NCBI GenBank assembly: GCA_949840775.1
Contig: CATKXO010000016.1
Location: 1 to 58,438, forward strand
Reading direction: 5' to 3'
DNA: 58,438 nt
Source: an uncultured bacterium
GTDB taxonomy: Bacteria; Bacillota; Clostridia; Oscillospirales; Oscillospiraceae
Shown: positions 39,148 through 46,613 of the stretch, piece after piece
Layout of the letters: every line of letters begins with the position of its first letter
How positions within the stretch are numbered: the first letter of the stretch is position 1
Translations under genes and position numbers: made by a program
Notes under the pieces: generated by a model
Seen by the model: the letters and a program-made list of their open reading frames with translations, nothing else
What the model was told of the DNA's origin: nothing
The model's database searches: none

Positions 39148-39954
39148 ATGATCCAGACCATCTCGGATGAAGATTTCCGCAAGCTGACAACCTTTATCAA
39201 GTCCCAATACGGCATCACTCTCCAGGAGAAGCGGCAGCTGGTTACAAGCCGGCTGTCCTCCCTGGTGATGGAACAGGGCTTCAACGACTTTGGCCCTTTT
39301 GTCAGCAATCTGCTGAAGGAGCGGGACCCCCAGAAGATGGAGCTGGTGCTCAACCGCCTGACCACCAATTACACCTTCTTCATGCGTGAGACAGAGCACT
39401 TCGACTTCTTCACCAAGGTCATCATGCCCGAGCTGGTGCACAAGTACCAGAAGAAGAAATCCATTGCCATCTGGAGCGCCGGCTGCTCCAGCGGGGAAGA
39501 GCCCTACAACCTCACCATGTGCATCAAGGAATTTCTGGGCCTCCAGGCCAGCCAGTGGGACACCCGCATCCTGGCCACCGACATCTCCCAGCAGGCCCTG
39601 GCCAAGGCCAAAAAGGGCATCTACGAGGTGCCGGACACCGTCCCCGCCCTCTGGCGGAAGAAGTATTTCAAGAAGATCGAGGGCAGCCGGTACGCCGTCA
39701 CCCCCGAGGTGCGCAGCAATGTGATCTTCCAGACCTTTAACCTGATGGACCCCATCAAGTTCCGCACCAAATTCGACGTAATCTTCTGCCGCAACGTAAT
39801 GATCTACTTTGACCAGCCCACCAAAGACGCCCTGGTGCGCCGGTTTTACGACGCCACCAACCCCGGGGGCTACCTGATGATCAGCCACTCCGAGAACCTG
39901 AGCAAAGACGCCCCCTATGCCACGGTGGCCCCGTCCACCTTCCAGAAAAAATAG
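39148..39954 (+). CDS. cheR: Chemotaxis methyltransferase CheR
   Basis: 268 residues, ATG 39148 behind AGGGAGG. An N-terminal helical domain (MIQTISDEDFRKLTTFIKSQYGITL, typical CheR start) precedes the SAM-dependent methyltransferase domain. Motifs: FMRETEHFDFF, the SAM-binding WSAGCSSGEEPYNLTM, TDISQQALAKAKKGIY and FCRNVMIYFDQP, closing GGYLMISHSENL. It methylates Glu residues of chemoreceptors for adaptation, opposed by CheB. Length is typical. Confidence 0.96.
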   Translation: MIQTISDEDFRKLTTFIKSQYGITLQEKRQLVTSRLSSLVMEQGFNDFGPFVSNLLKERDPQKMELVLNRLTTNYTFFMRETEHFDFFTKVIMPELVHKYQKKKSIAIWSAGCSSGEEPYNLTMCIKEFLGLQASQWDTRILATDISQQALAKAKKGIYEVPDTVPALWRKKYFKKIEGSRYAVTPEVRSNVIFQTFNLMDPIKFRTKFDVIFCRNVMIYFDQPTKDALVRRFYDATNPGGYLMISHSENLSKDAPYATVAPSTFQKK

Positions 39955-39958
39955 CCCT

Positions 39959-39985
39959 GTCCCGACCCGGACTCCGGGTCGGGAC
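39959..39985 (+). terminator. Hairpin between cheR and cheB
   Basis: Perfect 12-bp stem (39959-39970 with 39974-39985) with a 3-base loop and GAGTTTG afterwards. It may lower cheB expression relative to cheA-W-R. Confidence 0.6.
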
Positions 39986-40017
39986 GAGTTTGAATCTCTG
40001 TAAAAGGAGAGATCGAT

Positions 40018-41124
40018 ATGTTTCCAGCCAACAAAAAGATCCGTGTCCTGGTGGTAGACGACTCTGTCCTGGCCCGCACCATGATCTCCAACGGCCTGAA
40101 CACCTCCCCCCGGATCGAGGTGGTGGGCACCGCCTTCAACGCCAAAGACGCCCGAACCAAGATCGACCAGCTCAAGCCCGACGTGATGACCCTGGACGTG
40201 GAGATGCCCGGCATGAACGGCATCGACTTTCTCAAGCAGCTGCTCCCCGCCGTCCCTCTGCCCGTCATTCTGGTGTCCTCCCTGGACCTGCGGGTGTTCG
40301 ACGCCCTGTCCGCCGGCGCGGTGGACTTTGTCCGCAAGCCGGAGCCGGGGAAAAATGAGGAGTTCATCCGCTCCCTCAGCGGCAAGGTGATCTCCGCCGC
40401 CGGGGCCAAGGTGCGCCCCAGGCCGGGAGCCCCCGCCCTGGCCGGCTCCAAGGCCGCCGCCGGGTTCCCCGCCGGCGGTCCCCGCCTGCCCACCACCGGC
40501 GCCGCCCCGGCCCTCCCCGCCCCGCCCCTGCTGGGCAGCCGCCCCTCCCTGGACGCCGCCATCATCGCTCTGGGGGCCTCCACCGGCGGCACCGAGGCCA
40601 CCCTGGAGGTGATGAAGCGCCTGCCCGCCGACATCCCCCCCATGCTCATCGTCCAGCACATGCCCATCGGCTTCACCCAGATGTACGCCGAACGGCTCAA
40701 CCGCCTGTGCCACATGGAGGTCCGTGAGGCCAGGAACGGCGACGAGCTCCACCGGGGACTGGCCCTGCTGGCCCCGGCGGACTACCAGATGCGCGTGGTC
40801 CGCTCCGGAACCCGGTACTCGGTCTCCTGCCAGCCGGGAGAAAAGGTGAGCGGCCACCGCCCCTCGGTCGACGCCCTGTTCTTCTCCATGGCGGAGCAGG
40901 TAAAGTGCAAGATGGCCGGCATCATCATGACCGGCATGGGCCGTGACGGCGCCGACGGCCTGCTGAAAATGCGCCAGGCCGGGGCCTACACCATCGGCCA
41001 GGATAAGGAGTCCTCCGTGGTGTACGGGATGCCCATGGTGGCCTACAACATCGGGGCCGTTCAGATTCAGGGCTCCTGCGAAGACATCGCGGGCATTCTG
41101 CTGCGGCAGCTGCAAAAGTGGTAA
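40018..41124 (+). CDS. cheB: Chemotaxis response regulator / protein-glutamate methylesterase CheB
   Basis: 368 residues, ATG 40018 behind AAAGGAGAG. Receiver domain (1-125) with the acidic pocket VVDDS and phospho-acceptor Asp60 in LDVEMPG. A Pro/Ala-rich linker (about 128-172) follows, then the methylesterase domain with the catalytic triad visible as GASTGGTEA (Ser), IVQHMPIGFT (His) and MTGMGRDGADG (Asp). It removes receptor methyl groups and deamidates glutamines; phosphorylation by CheA switches it on. It ends the operon with a strong terminator. Confidence 0.96.
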   Translation: MFPANKKIRVLVVDDSVLARTMISNGLNTSPRIEVVGTAFNAKDARTKIDQLKPDVMTLDVEMPGMNGIDFLKQLLPAVPLPVILVSSLDLRVFDALSAGAVDFVRKPEPGKNEEFIRSLSGKVISAAGAKVRPRPGAPALAGSKAAAGFPAGGPRLPTTGAAPALPAPPLLGSRPSLDAAIIALGASTGGTEATLEVMKRLPADIPPMLIVQHMPIGFTQMYAERLNRLCHMEVREARNGDELHRGLALLAPADYQMRVVRSGTRYSVSCQPGEKVSGHRPSVDALFFSMAEQVKCKMAGIIMTGMGRDGADGLLKMRQAGAYTIGQDKESSVVYGMPMVAYNIGAVQIQGSCEDIAGILLRQLQKW

Positions 41125-41157
41125 AAAAACGGAACGCCTCGGGCGTTCCGTTTTTTT
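41123..41157. terminator. Bidirectional terminator between cheB and the Asp23 gene
   Basis: AAAAAAACGGAACGCC pairs with GGGCGTTCCGTTTTTTT around a short loop; A and T runs on both sides. Confidence 0.92.
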
Positions 41158-41165
41158 GCTGTTTT

Positions 41166-41516
41166 TTACTGCTCCTTCTGCGGGAAGACGATGCCGCCCA
41201 CGCTCACGTTGACGGCGGCCACCTCCAGCCCGGTCATGGACTCGATGGCGTTCTTCACCGCCTCCTGAACGGCCCGGCCCATCTCCGGGATGGTGTGGCC
41301 GTAGGCCATGAGGACGGACATGGCAACCACCACCCGCTCCTCCTCCAGCTTCACGTGAACCCCCTTGGCGGCGTTCTTCTTACTGGGGTTGGTCAGGCTG
41401 CTGACCCCCTCCACCTCCAGCGCCGCGGCGGCCGAAATCGCCGCCAGCACCTCCTCGGAGATGTGGATGTTGCCCAGCTCGTCAGTGCGGGAGACGTAAT
41501 CCTTGCTTTCGCCCAT
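41166..41516 (-). CDS. Asp23/Gls24 family envelope stress protein
   Basis: 116 residues, ATG at 41514-41516 behind GGAGTGG. Typical features: GNIHISEEVLAAISAAAALEVEGVSSLTNP, VHVKLEEERVVVAMSVLMAYGHTIPEMGRAVQEAVKNAIESMTGLEV and NVSVGGIVFP. The family is associated with alkaline shock and envelope stress and is soluble, often tied to the membrane by partners. Complete length. It is the last clearly chromosomal gene before the mobile region. Confidence 0.94.
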   Translation of the reverse strand: MGESKDYVSRTDELGNIHISEEVLAAISAAAALEVEGVSSLTNPSKKNAAKGVHVKLEEERVVVAMSVLMAYGHTIPEMGRAVQEAVKNAIESMTGLEVAAVNVSVGGIVFPQKEQ

Positions 41517-41731
41517 GTTGTTACCACTCCTGTTTCCAGTTTTGCAACGGTGTCCCTATTTTACCACACTTTCCCCCGTTTGACAACCGCAGGAGGGAAA
41601 AACTTTTGAAAGCCCGCCGGTCTCCCGGCGTGTCTGGACTGGCATCCCGTCCGCAGACGAAAAGGCCCCTTTGCATTACAAAAGGACACTTACAAAAACC
41701 GCAGAACTGCGGCGCTTTTAAGATTGATTAG

Positions 41732-41763
41732 ACAGGGAGGCCAACCCCGGCCCCCTGTTTTTT
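41732..41763 (+). terminator. Intrinsic terminator without an assigned upstream gene
   Basis: ACAGGG-A-GGCC pairs with GGCC-CCCTGT (one bulge) followed by TTTTTTC on the plus strand. A second hairpin CCGCAG/CTGCGG followed by CGCTTTT lies just before it (41697-41719). No gene or recognisable RNA lies upstream, so it may be left over from an earlier insertion or end an unseen small RNA. Confidence 0.7.
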
Positions 41764-41999
41764 CATGCTCCAGCGTCCCCGCCTAAAATCCCCATGGTCC
41801 GCAGACCATCAGAGCGACGCAATCCCCACGGGGGCCACTCCCCAGGTCTTGCCAGCCTATCGACGGGGGATTGCATGGAGCGAAACATACCTATAACCCC
41901 GCCTTGCGCCCAGCCACCGATAACCGCCCAGCCGTCAGCCGTGGCGGGCCACTCAGCCAACCACACCACAACAAGGTCACTTTCAAAACAAAAATTCCC

Positions 42000-42028
42000 T
42001 TGCACATTTTTCCTCTATCGGCTATAAT
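42000..42028 (+). promoter_or_regulatory. Promoter of the structured leader and lipoprotein pair
   Basis: -35 TTGCAC (42000-42005), 17-bp spacer, -10 TATAAT (42023-42028). It is placed 313 bases before the lipoprotein ATG, which leaves a long untranslated leader. Confidence 0.8.
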
Positions 42029-42033
42029 TGAAA

Positions 42034-42245
42034 CAAGAGACAGCAGAAGCATAAAAGGCAGGCCAAGGAGGGTTGCCGCCCTCCAAGGCCCTATGCAGGA
42101 GACCGAACCTCCCACACAGCAAGAAACTTGCGCCACGCCCATTTTATCAAATAATCACAGTTTTATCAAGCACGAAATGGGTATGTGTGTTTAGCTTTCG
42201 GCGGTGTAGGGACAGCAAAAACCCTGCGCCGCTTTTGTTGTCTTG
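42034..42245 (+). ncRNA. Candidate structured leader or small RNA
   Basis: Starts at the predicted transcription start. The ends pair (CAAGA 42034-42038 with TCTTG 42241-42245; AGAAGC with GCTTTT 42231-42236). A composite hairpin at 42049-42096 has GCATA/TATGC, GGCC/GGCC and GGAGGG/CCCTCC stacked with AA/AA internal loops. A second arm at 42199-42231 (CGGCG, AGGG, CCCT, CGCCG) is followed by CTTTTGTTGTCTT and may terminate. It does not match a riboswitch class I know. It could be a leader controlling the two lipoprotein genes or a stand-alone small RNA. Confidence 0.4.
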
Positions 42246-42340
42246 ATGGGAAAGCCTACGGGGGCCGGGAACGTCCCACCCCCAAGGGCCCAACCATTGG
42301 GACAGAATAACCGTATCAAAAAACGGAAGGAGAAAACACA

Positions 42341-43018
42341 ATGAAAAAGGCGCTGATATATACCCTTTCCCTAGCCCTTGCCCTATCCCTAGCCGCTTGC
42401 AGTAAGCCCCAAGCAGACCAGCAGGAACCCAACCAGCCAGACCCGGCTACCACATCAACCTCAGCAGACATATCCACCCCGGAGCCGCCAGCAGACCCCG
42501 AACCCGAACCCCCGGCACCCCCTATCCCGGAACCGCTTTCCGACAAGGCCCCGGATGAACTGGACACCACCCAGGCCCCGGAGAATACCACCCCCCAAGA
42601 GACAGCCGAACTAGCCCCTGAGCCTAAAGCGACCCAAGAACCTGTCAAAACTGAGGCCCCCAAGCAGACCACGCCCCCCAAAGAGCAGGAGCCGTCCAAA
42701 ACTTCCGATACCGAGCCAACCCCGGACTTTTCTGAAGCAGATGAAGATTTGGAGCAAAAGATAGTTGAGACACAGGCACCCTCAGAACAACAAAAACCAG
42801 CAGAGCAACAGGAACCAGCTGAACAGAAGCCGGTTGAGCAGAAACCCGTAGAACAACAGAAACCAGTAGAGCAAGCACCAATAGACCAAGCCAGAAGAGA
42901 CGAAATAGCAAACAACCCTAACTCTATCCTAGGTGGTGGAGGCTACATAGGTGAAGACGGAACTTGGTGGATGGGAAACGGAATCGGAGCAAATGATTAC
43001 GGAGAGATAATGAACTAA
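42341..43018 (+). CDS. Pro/Glu-rich putative lipoprotein A
   Basis: 225 residues, ATG 42341 behind GGAAGGAG. Lipoprotein signal (MKKALIYTLSLALALSLAAC, Cys20 in SLAAC). Nearly all of the mature part (21-190) is disordered and low-complexity: Pro, Glu, Thr and Gln, with repeated KPVEQ units at the end. The last 35 residues are different: NPNSILGGGGYIGEDGTWWMGNG, a Gly/Trp-rich patch that could be a wall-binding or peptide-like end. It would sit on the outer face of the membrane. It shares its lipoprotein plan with the next gene. No enzyme motif is visible. Confidence 0.8.
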   Translation: MKKALIYTLSLALALSLAACSKPQADQQEPNQPDPATTSTSADISTPEPPADPEPEPPAPPIPEPLSDKAPDELDTTQAPENTTPQETAELAPEPKATQEPVKTEAPKQTTPPKEQEPSKTSDTEPTPDFSEADEDLEQKIVETQAPSEQQKPAEQQEPAEQKPVEQKPVEQQKPVEQAPIDQARRDEIANNPNSILGGGGYIGEDGTWWMGNGIGANDYGEIMN

Positions 43019-43048
43019 CCATCCACCCTATTGAAAGGAGGCATACCA

Positions 43049-43711
43049 GTGAAAATACCTATCATTTATATATTGTCCGTGGCTATGCTTTTTGCTTCTC
43101 TCACAGCTTGCGGACGCACAGCCCCCCAGCAGGCACCCGCCGCCACGTCCACCCCGGCCCCGGAGCCAGCCGCAACCCCGACCCCGGAACCTCTTGCAGA
43201 CACGGAACCAGAACCGGAAGAAATGAGCCAAGCGGAATTAACAAAACTTTTCCAGGGGGCTTATGATTCCCGTTCGTATACCACTTTTAATACGGAGCAA
43301 GAATCAATCAATTTTGAGCTACAATATATCGAGGTAGAAGCGGAAATAGCAAAGAAAACACTTCCCCCGGATTACACGGAACAATATGCTTTGTGGCGTG
43401 CCGAACAGGAAGAGGCCCAAAAACCTGCCGATTCCAGCGAACCCGTCCAACAGCCCCAGCAGAGCCCGCCCGCCCAGAATGTCAACAAAAAAGAATTAGA
43501 CCAAGACTTAGTAGATGCAGGCTTCACAGCAATAGAAAATCCCGATGTAGATGGTGGTTATGAGTATGTTAATGAAAACATAGAGGTAACAGAAGACAGA
43601 GGTTCTACAACAGATCCAGCGAGACAAGGAACAAAAGAAGATTTAACTGCAGGAGCAGAACAATGGGATCCATTCCAAAATACACTTGGAGTTACCCTGG
43701 AATATGGATAA
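43049..43711 (+). CDS. Putative lipoprotein B
   Basis: 220 residues from GTG 43049, 7-8 bases after AAAGGAGG; the TTG at 43031 overlaps the ribosome site and is rejected. Signal MKIPIIYILSVAMLFASLTAC (lipobox LTAC), then a Pro/Ala/Glu-rich linker (22-60) and a mostly helical, acidic body with EMSQAELTKLFQGAYDSRSY and a second Pro/Gln-rich linker near residue 140. The C-terminal segment NVNKKELDQDLVDAGFTAIENPDVDGGYEYV is more ordered. It is 30 bases after lipoprotein A and ends at a strong terminator, so the pair is one operon. No family recognised. Confidence 0.8.
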   Translation: MKIPIIYILSVAMLFASLTACGRTAPQQAPAATSTPAPEPAATPTPEPLADTEPEPEEMSQAELTKLFQGAYDSRSYTTFNTEQESINFELQYIEVEAEIAKKTLPPDYTEQYALWRAEQEEAQKPADSSEPVQQPQQSPPAQNVNKKELDQDLVDAGFTAIENPDVDGGYEYVNENIEVTEDRGSTTDPARQGTKEDLTAGAEQWDPFQNTLGVTLEYG

Positions 43712-43757
43712 TATTTCCAGCTCGCCGCATAGCCACAATCAAATACATATAGCCTAT

Positions 43758-43788
43758 GAGGTCCCCCCAACCGGGGGGCCTCTTTTTT
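43758..43788 (+). terminator. Terminator of the lipoprotein operon
   Basis: 10-bp stem (GAGG-CCCCCC with GGGGGG-CTC), 4-base loop, then TTTTTT. Confidence 0.9.
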
Positions 43789-43798
43789 GCCGCCGCCC

Positions 43799-43980
43799 GA
43801 CAAGCCATAACCCCCGAGCGGCGGACCCCAGACCGCCGCCGATAGTGGGGGCAAGCGGGAGTGAGAGCGTGGAGCGGAGCGGAGCGCCGAGCGGGAGCGG
43901 CCCCCGCTATCGCATGGCTTGTCCCCCGTTCAGCGGCGGCAGAGCCGCCAGGGCTAAAGGTGTAGTGTTACCCTTTAGCC
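43799..43980. repeat. GC-rich multi-hairpin block
   Basis: Perfect outer stem GACAAGCCAT (43799-43808) / ATGGCTTGTC (43914-43923) encloses a hairpin GCGGCGG/CCGCCGC and a 12-bp stem 43841-43852 / 43900-43911 whose loop carries repeated GAGCG units. Two more perfect hairpins follow: GGCGGC/GCCGCC (43935-43949) and a 9-bp one at 43952-43960 / 43972-43980. No open frame is credible here. It may be a structured RNA or a protein-binding region of the mobile DNA. The rest of 43981-44191 is AT-richer with no gene seen. Confidence 0.6.
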
Positions 43981-44191
43981 AACTTCTGTCGCCTGTCGCA
44001 AAACCAGAATCTTCCATTGCTAAATTGGCAACACACTTTGCCATTTCTGGCATTACAATCGCTATCTTCATCCCCTATAATAAAGCCAGACAGGGGGTGA
44101 TATATGGCGACAGACCCAAGCGTATAGTTCCTAATAACGGCCCCGCTGGGCCGGTCCTTTGAAAAAAATAAAATAAAAAAGGGGTGGAACA

Positions 44192-44389
44192 ATGCAAAAT
44201 GTATATTCAAACCCAGAGCCGGACACATATGAGGGCCTAAGTTGGGATACACCAATCACAGCACTACAAGAATCGCTTGCGGTGGTGTGTGAAAAAACGG
44301 TTGTCCTGGTCCGTCACCACTACGCAGAGACGGGAGACGTTGAAAAAATTTTCAACGAATATTTAGACGAGAAAGCAGGCGAAAAGTAA
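44192..44389 (+). CDS. Small hypothetical protein (65 residues)
   Basis: ATG 44192 behind AAGGGGTGG. Acidic, helical protein with MQNVYSNPEPDTYEGLSWDTPITALQESL and a C-terminal EKIFNEYLDEKAGEK. No signal peptide, membrane helix or known motif. It lies between the multi-hairpin block and a recombinase remnant, so it probably belongs to the older mobile element interrupted at about 44600. Confidence 0.6.
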   Translation: MQNVYSNPEPDTYEGLSWDTPITALQESLAVVCEKTVVLVRHHYAETGDVEKIFNEYLDEKAGEK

Positions 44390-44397
44390 GATAATCC

Positions 44398-44426
44398 TTG
44401 CAATATGAGCGGTTTTGTGGTACAAT
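44398..44426 (+). promoter_or_regulatory. Promoter of the truncated recombinase
   Basis: -35 TTGCAA (44398-44403), 17-bp spacer, -10 TACAAT (44421-44426), 55 bases before the ATG. Confidence 0.6.
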
Positions 44427-44480
44427 AACAGTATCTTAAAAGTGCTTCGGTTCTGCAAGGAAGAAGGAAGGAGCGTAAAA

Positions 44481-44684
44481 ATGAACTTGCAGAACAACAC
44501 AGCGAAAGCCGCCATATATGCCCGGAGGAGCCCCGAGGACCGGGCCAACCGACAGAATCAATTCCGTGGTGATGGAGTTTCAGACAGCATAGAAAGTCAA
44601 GAGTTACTATGTAAAGGGTGGAGTCACCACCTAATACATATGACTGCGGTTCATTTGTGGCAAAATGGTACATTGCAGTTGTAA
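44481..44684 (+). pseudogene. Truncated serine recombinase (N-terminal stub)
   Basis: ATG 44481 behind GAAGGAAGGAG. The first 40 residues, NTAKAAIYARRSPEDRANRQ and on to GVSDSIESQ, are the start of the resolvase catalytic domain, with the nucleophile Ser in YARRS and the SIESQ motif. After SIESQELL the frame continues into unrelated sequence and stops at 44684, about 67 codons in total. A full large serine recombinase would be 450-600 residues. The break near 44605 looks like the insertion point of the Tn4451-like element, in which case the rest of this gene should lie beyond the right edge of the window. Confidence 0.75.
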
Positions 44685-44762
44685 GAAAGGCGGTGAGAAC
44701 GCGAAAACAAGCGTTTTCCGCAACTGCAATCCACATTTTGCTATAAATGAAAGGAAATGATT

Positions 44763-45113
44763 ATGGAACTGACCTATACAAAAGTTGGAGATTACTACAT
44801 CCCTGACCTTGCCCTTGACGATGACACCGAGTACGAGATCGGCATATATGGCCGGATGCGGGAGAAGTTCCTAAAAGAGCATCACCCTGGCGTTTACAAT
44901 CGGATGCTGCTCTATGGAGAATTGTGGAAGCATCTAGCTGAAATTGATGCCGCTTGTCATGAGCGCATGGATTTCCTAATTCCGGCCATGGCAAAACAGG
45001 AGGGCGTAACCGAAGCCCTAAAAGCATCTAGTCAGATGGAATGGGTGGGGCGTATGAATAATATCCGCAACCGGGCGGAAGAAATCATACTCCACGAACT
45101 GGTCTACGCATGA
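44763..45113 (+). CDS. TnpV-type transposon protein
   Basis: 116 residues from ATG 44763, behind GAAAGGAA; an ATG two codons upstream is possible. MELTYTKVGDYYIPDLAL then GIYGRMREKFLKEHHPGVYNRML and MEWVGRMNNIRNRAEEIILHEL are typical of the TnpV proteins found in Tn4451-like and other clostridial mobilizable elements. The function is not established. It is soluble and mostly helical. It is transcribed alone and ended by a strong terminator, the first gene inside the inserted element. Confidence 0.88.
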   Translation: MELTYTKVGDYYIPDLALDDDTEYEIGIYGRMREKFLKEHHPGVYNRMLLYGELWKHLAEIDAACHERMDFLIPAMAKQEGVTEALKASSQMEWVGRMNNIRNRAEEIILHELVYA

Positions 45114-45123
45114 AAATTATGAT

Positions 45124-45165
45124 GGGAGTGGCTGTGCTCATGGAGTATAGCCACTCCCCGTTTTT
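45124..45165. terminator. Bidirectional terminator after tnpV
   Basis: Perfect 10-bp stem GGGAGTGGCT (45124-45133) / AGCCACTCCC (45149-45158) then CGTTTTT; the convergent UPF0158-like gene ends at 45164. Confidence 0.85.
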
Positions 45166-45592
45166 ATTCTGTTTCTATGTATTCAATTTCCTCATCCCGG
45201 CACCAGCGAATGGCGATCTCCCGATACGCCGCCGCCTGATAATCATACCACTGCTGTTCAATTCGATGATAATAGATGCCATTTTTGAAACGGCGGAACG
45301 CACCTTTTCCTCGAATCGCGTGAGCCAGCTCCTGACGGGCCGCACCGGGCGGCAGCGATTCAATAAAGCTCTCCATAATGCTATATTCGTGAATATCGTA
45401 TTTTGTTGGGAATCGCAGGAACCGGCCACTCGGTGAGTTTTCAATCAATTCTTCCAATGCCTCATCACGTTCTCCCGTAATCATCTCGTCCTGAACATAA
45501 ACCGTTTCGCCGGTCTGTGTGTCATAGAAATAGGTAAACGCATCATTGGCGGTTTCGATTGCCTCAATTACCTGTTCCAGCTTAATTTTCAT
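45164..45592 (-). CDS. UPF0158 family protein
   Basis: 142 residues from ATG at 45590-45592 (MKIKLEQVIEAIETANDAFTYFYD), which overlaps the end of the sigma-factor gene by 11 bases. UPF0158 features: DTQTGETVYV, FLRFPTKYDIHEYSIMESFIESLP, HAIRGKGAFRRFKNGIYYHRIEQQWYDYQAAAYREIAIRWCRDEEIEY. The family is widespread with no known activity; the FRRFKN and W-C-x-x-x-x-I signatures are clear. Third gene of the XRE-sigma-UPF0158 operon of the mobile element. Confidence 0.88.
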   Translation of the reverse strand: MKIKLEQVIEAIETANDAFTYFYDTQTGETVYVQDEMITGERDEALEELIENSPSGRFLRFPTKYDIHEYSIMESFIESLPPGAARQELAHAIRGKGAFRRFKNGIYYHRIEQQWYDYQAAAYREIAIRWCRDEEIEYIETE

Positions 45593-46613
45593 CACGGCCA
45601 CTCCAATCATCTATTATCACCTGTTCAAGCGGCAATTTATCGCTTGAACAAAGCTGCTCAGGCCCTATAAATGTCAGCATAAATTTCTCCGGCAGTTTGG
45701 TTATAGGAACCTTTTGAAGATGCTCGACAGCCCGCATCGCAAACCTATGACTGACTACCGTATCCCATTCGGCCAGCAGAATGATCTCCGCTGTGCCGCC
45801 CTTGAAATCATAGTGAAGTTCGCCCCAAGCGCCGTCGCAGTCCGCGAGATATTCGTAGACTGCGGCGATTATTTTTTTGCCCTGTTTCTTCTGCGACTTT
45901 AGGCGGAGTTCCACCGCATGAAGTTCGCCCACCGCGACCAGTGCCTTTGTCAGTTTATCCTCCGCTCTGGTATAGGCCCGCTCCGGTATTTCAAAAAGAA
46001 GTTCCTGCCGCAACAGCTTCAGCGCGGAACGCTCCACGCTTTTTGCGCGGCTCTCCGTCAAATGGAAATACCGCGCCGTTTCGGTGAGCGGGTGATCTTC
46101 GCTGTTCCCAAAGCCAAAACGGTACTGAACATAGACATTTTCCCGATCCGGCAGTGCATCCATGGCCTCATGGAGTTCTTCCATTGTCTCCTGCTCAATA
46201 TAAATCTGCTCCGGCTGGGTCTTGCTGGGTAACATCATTAGATTCCGGATAGCGTCATTGTGGGCATCATTCAGAGATACAATCTCACCGGAAGTATCTT
46301 CACCTTGCCTATACTGGCGAATCAGATCAATCATAGCCCGCTTGATTGCAGGGGCAGCATAGGTCAGAAATTTATGGCCACTGGAAAAATCATAGCCAGC
46401 TACTGCTTTCCAAAGGCCGATAGAGCCCGCTTGTATGAGATCGTCAGTTTCGATTCCACAAGAGCAAAGATAACTTTCTCTCGCAGGACTACCAATAATC
46501 TGATTGGCCGTCTGCCGGATAAAGGGAAGATTGGCCTCAATGAGCCGGGATACGGCCTGTCTATCTCCCGATTGAGCCAATGTGCAAAGCTGCTCATTCG
46601 TTAGGGTATCCAT
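45582..46613 (-). CDS. Sigma-70 family RNA polymerase sigma factor with C-terminal extension
   Basis: 343 residues, ATG at 46611-46613, overlapping the XRE gene by 20 bases. Region 2 is visible (IETDDLIQAGSIGLWKAVAGYDFSSGHKFLTYAAPAIKRAMIDLIR), as is a region 4 HTH (HPLTETARYFHLTESRAKSVERSALKLLRQELL). The last 120 residues (ELHAVELRLKSQKKQGKKII onwards) are an extra alpha/beta domain not found in standard sigma factors. It may direct transcription of element genes or be a regulator derived from a sigma factor. It is flanked by the XRE repressor and the UPF0158 gene. Confidence 0.88.
   Translation of the reverse strand: MDTLTNEQLCTLAQSGDRQAVSRLIEANLPFIRQTANQIIGSPARESYLCSCGIETDDLIQAGSIGLWKAVAGYDFSSGHKFLTYAAPAIKRAMIDLIRQYRQGEDTSGEIVSLNDAHNDAIRNLMMLPSKTQPEQIYIEQETMEELHEAMDALPDRENVYVQYRFGFGNSEDHPLTETARYFHLTESRAKSVERSALKLLRQELLFEIPERAYTRAEDKLTKALVAVGELHAVELRLKSQKKQGKKIIAAVYEYLADCDGAWGELHYDFKGGTAEIILLAEWDTVVSHRFAMRAVEHLQKVPITKLPEKFMLTFIGPEQLCSSDKLPLEQVIIDDWSGRDEN

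Noticed and set aside
41763-42341. Several short open frames in the leader region
   Set aside because: All lack ribosome sites, overlap on both strands and cut across predicted hairpins; none shows protein-like composition.
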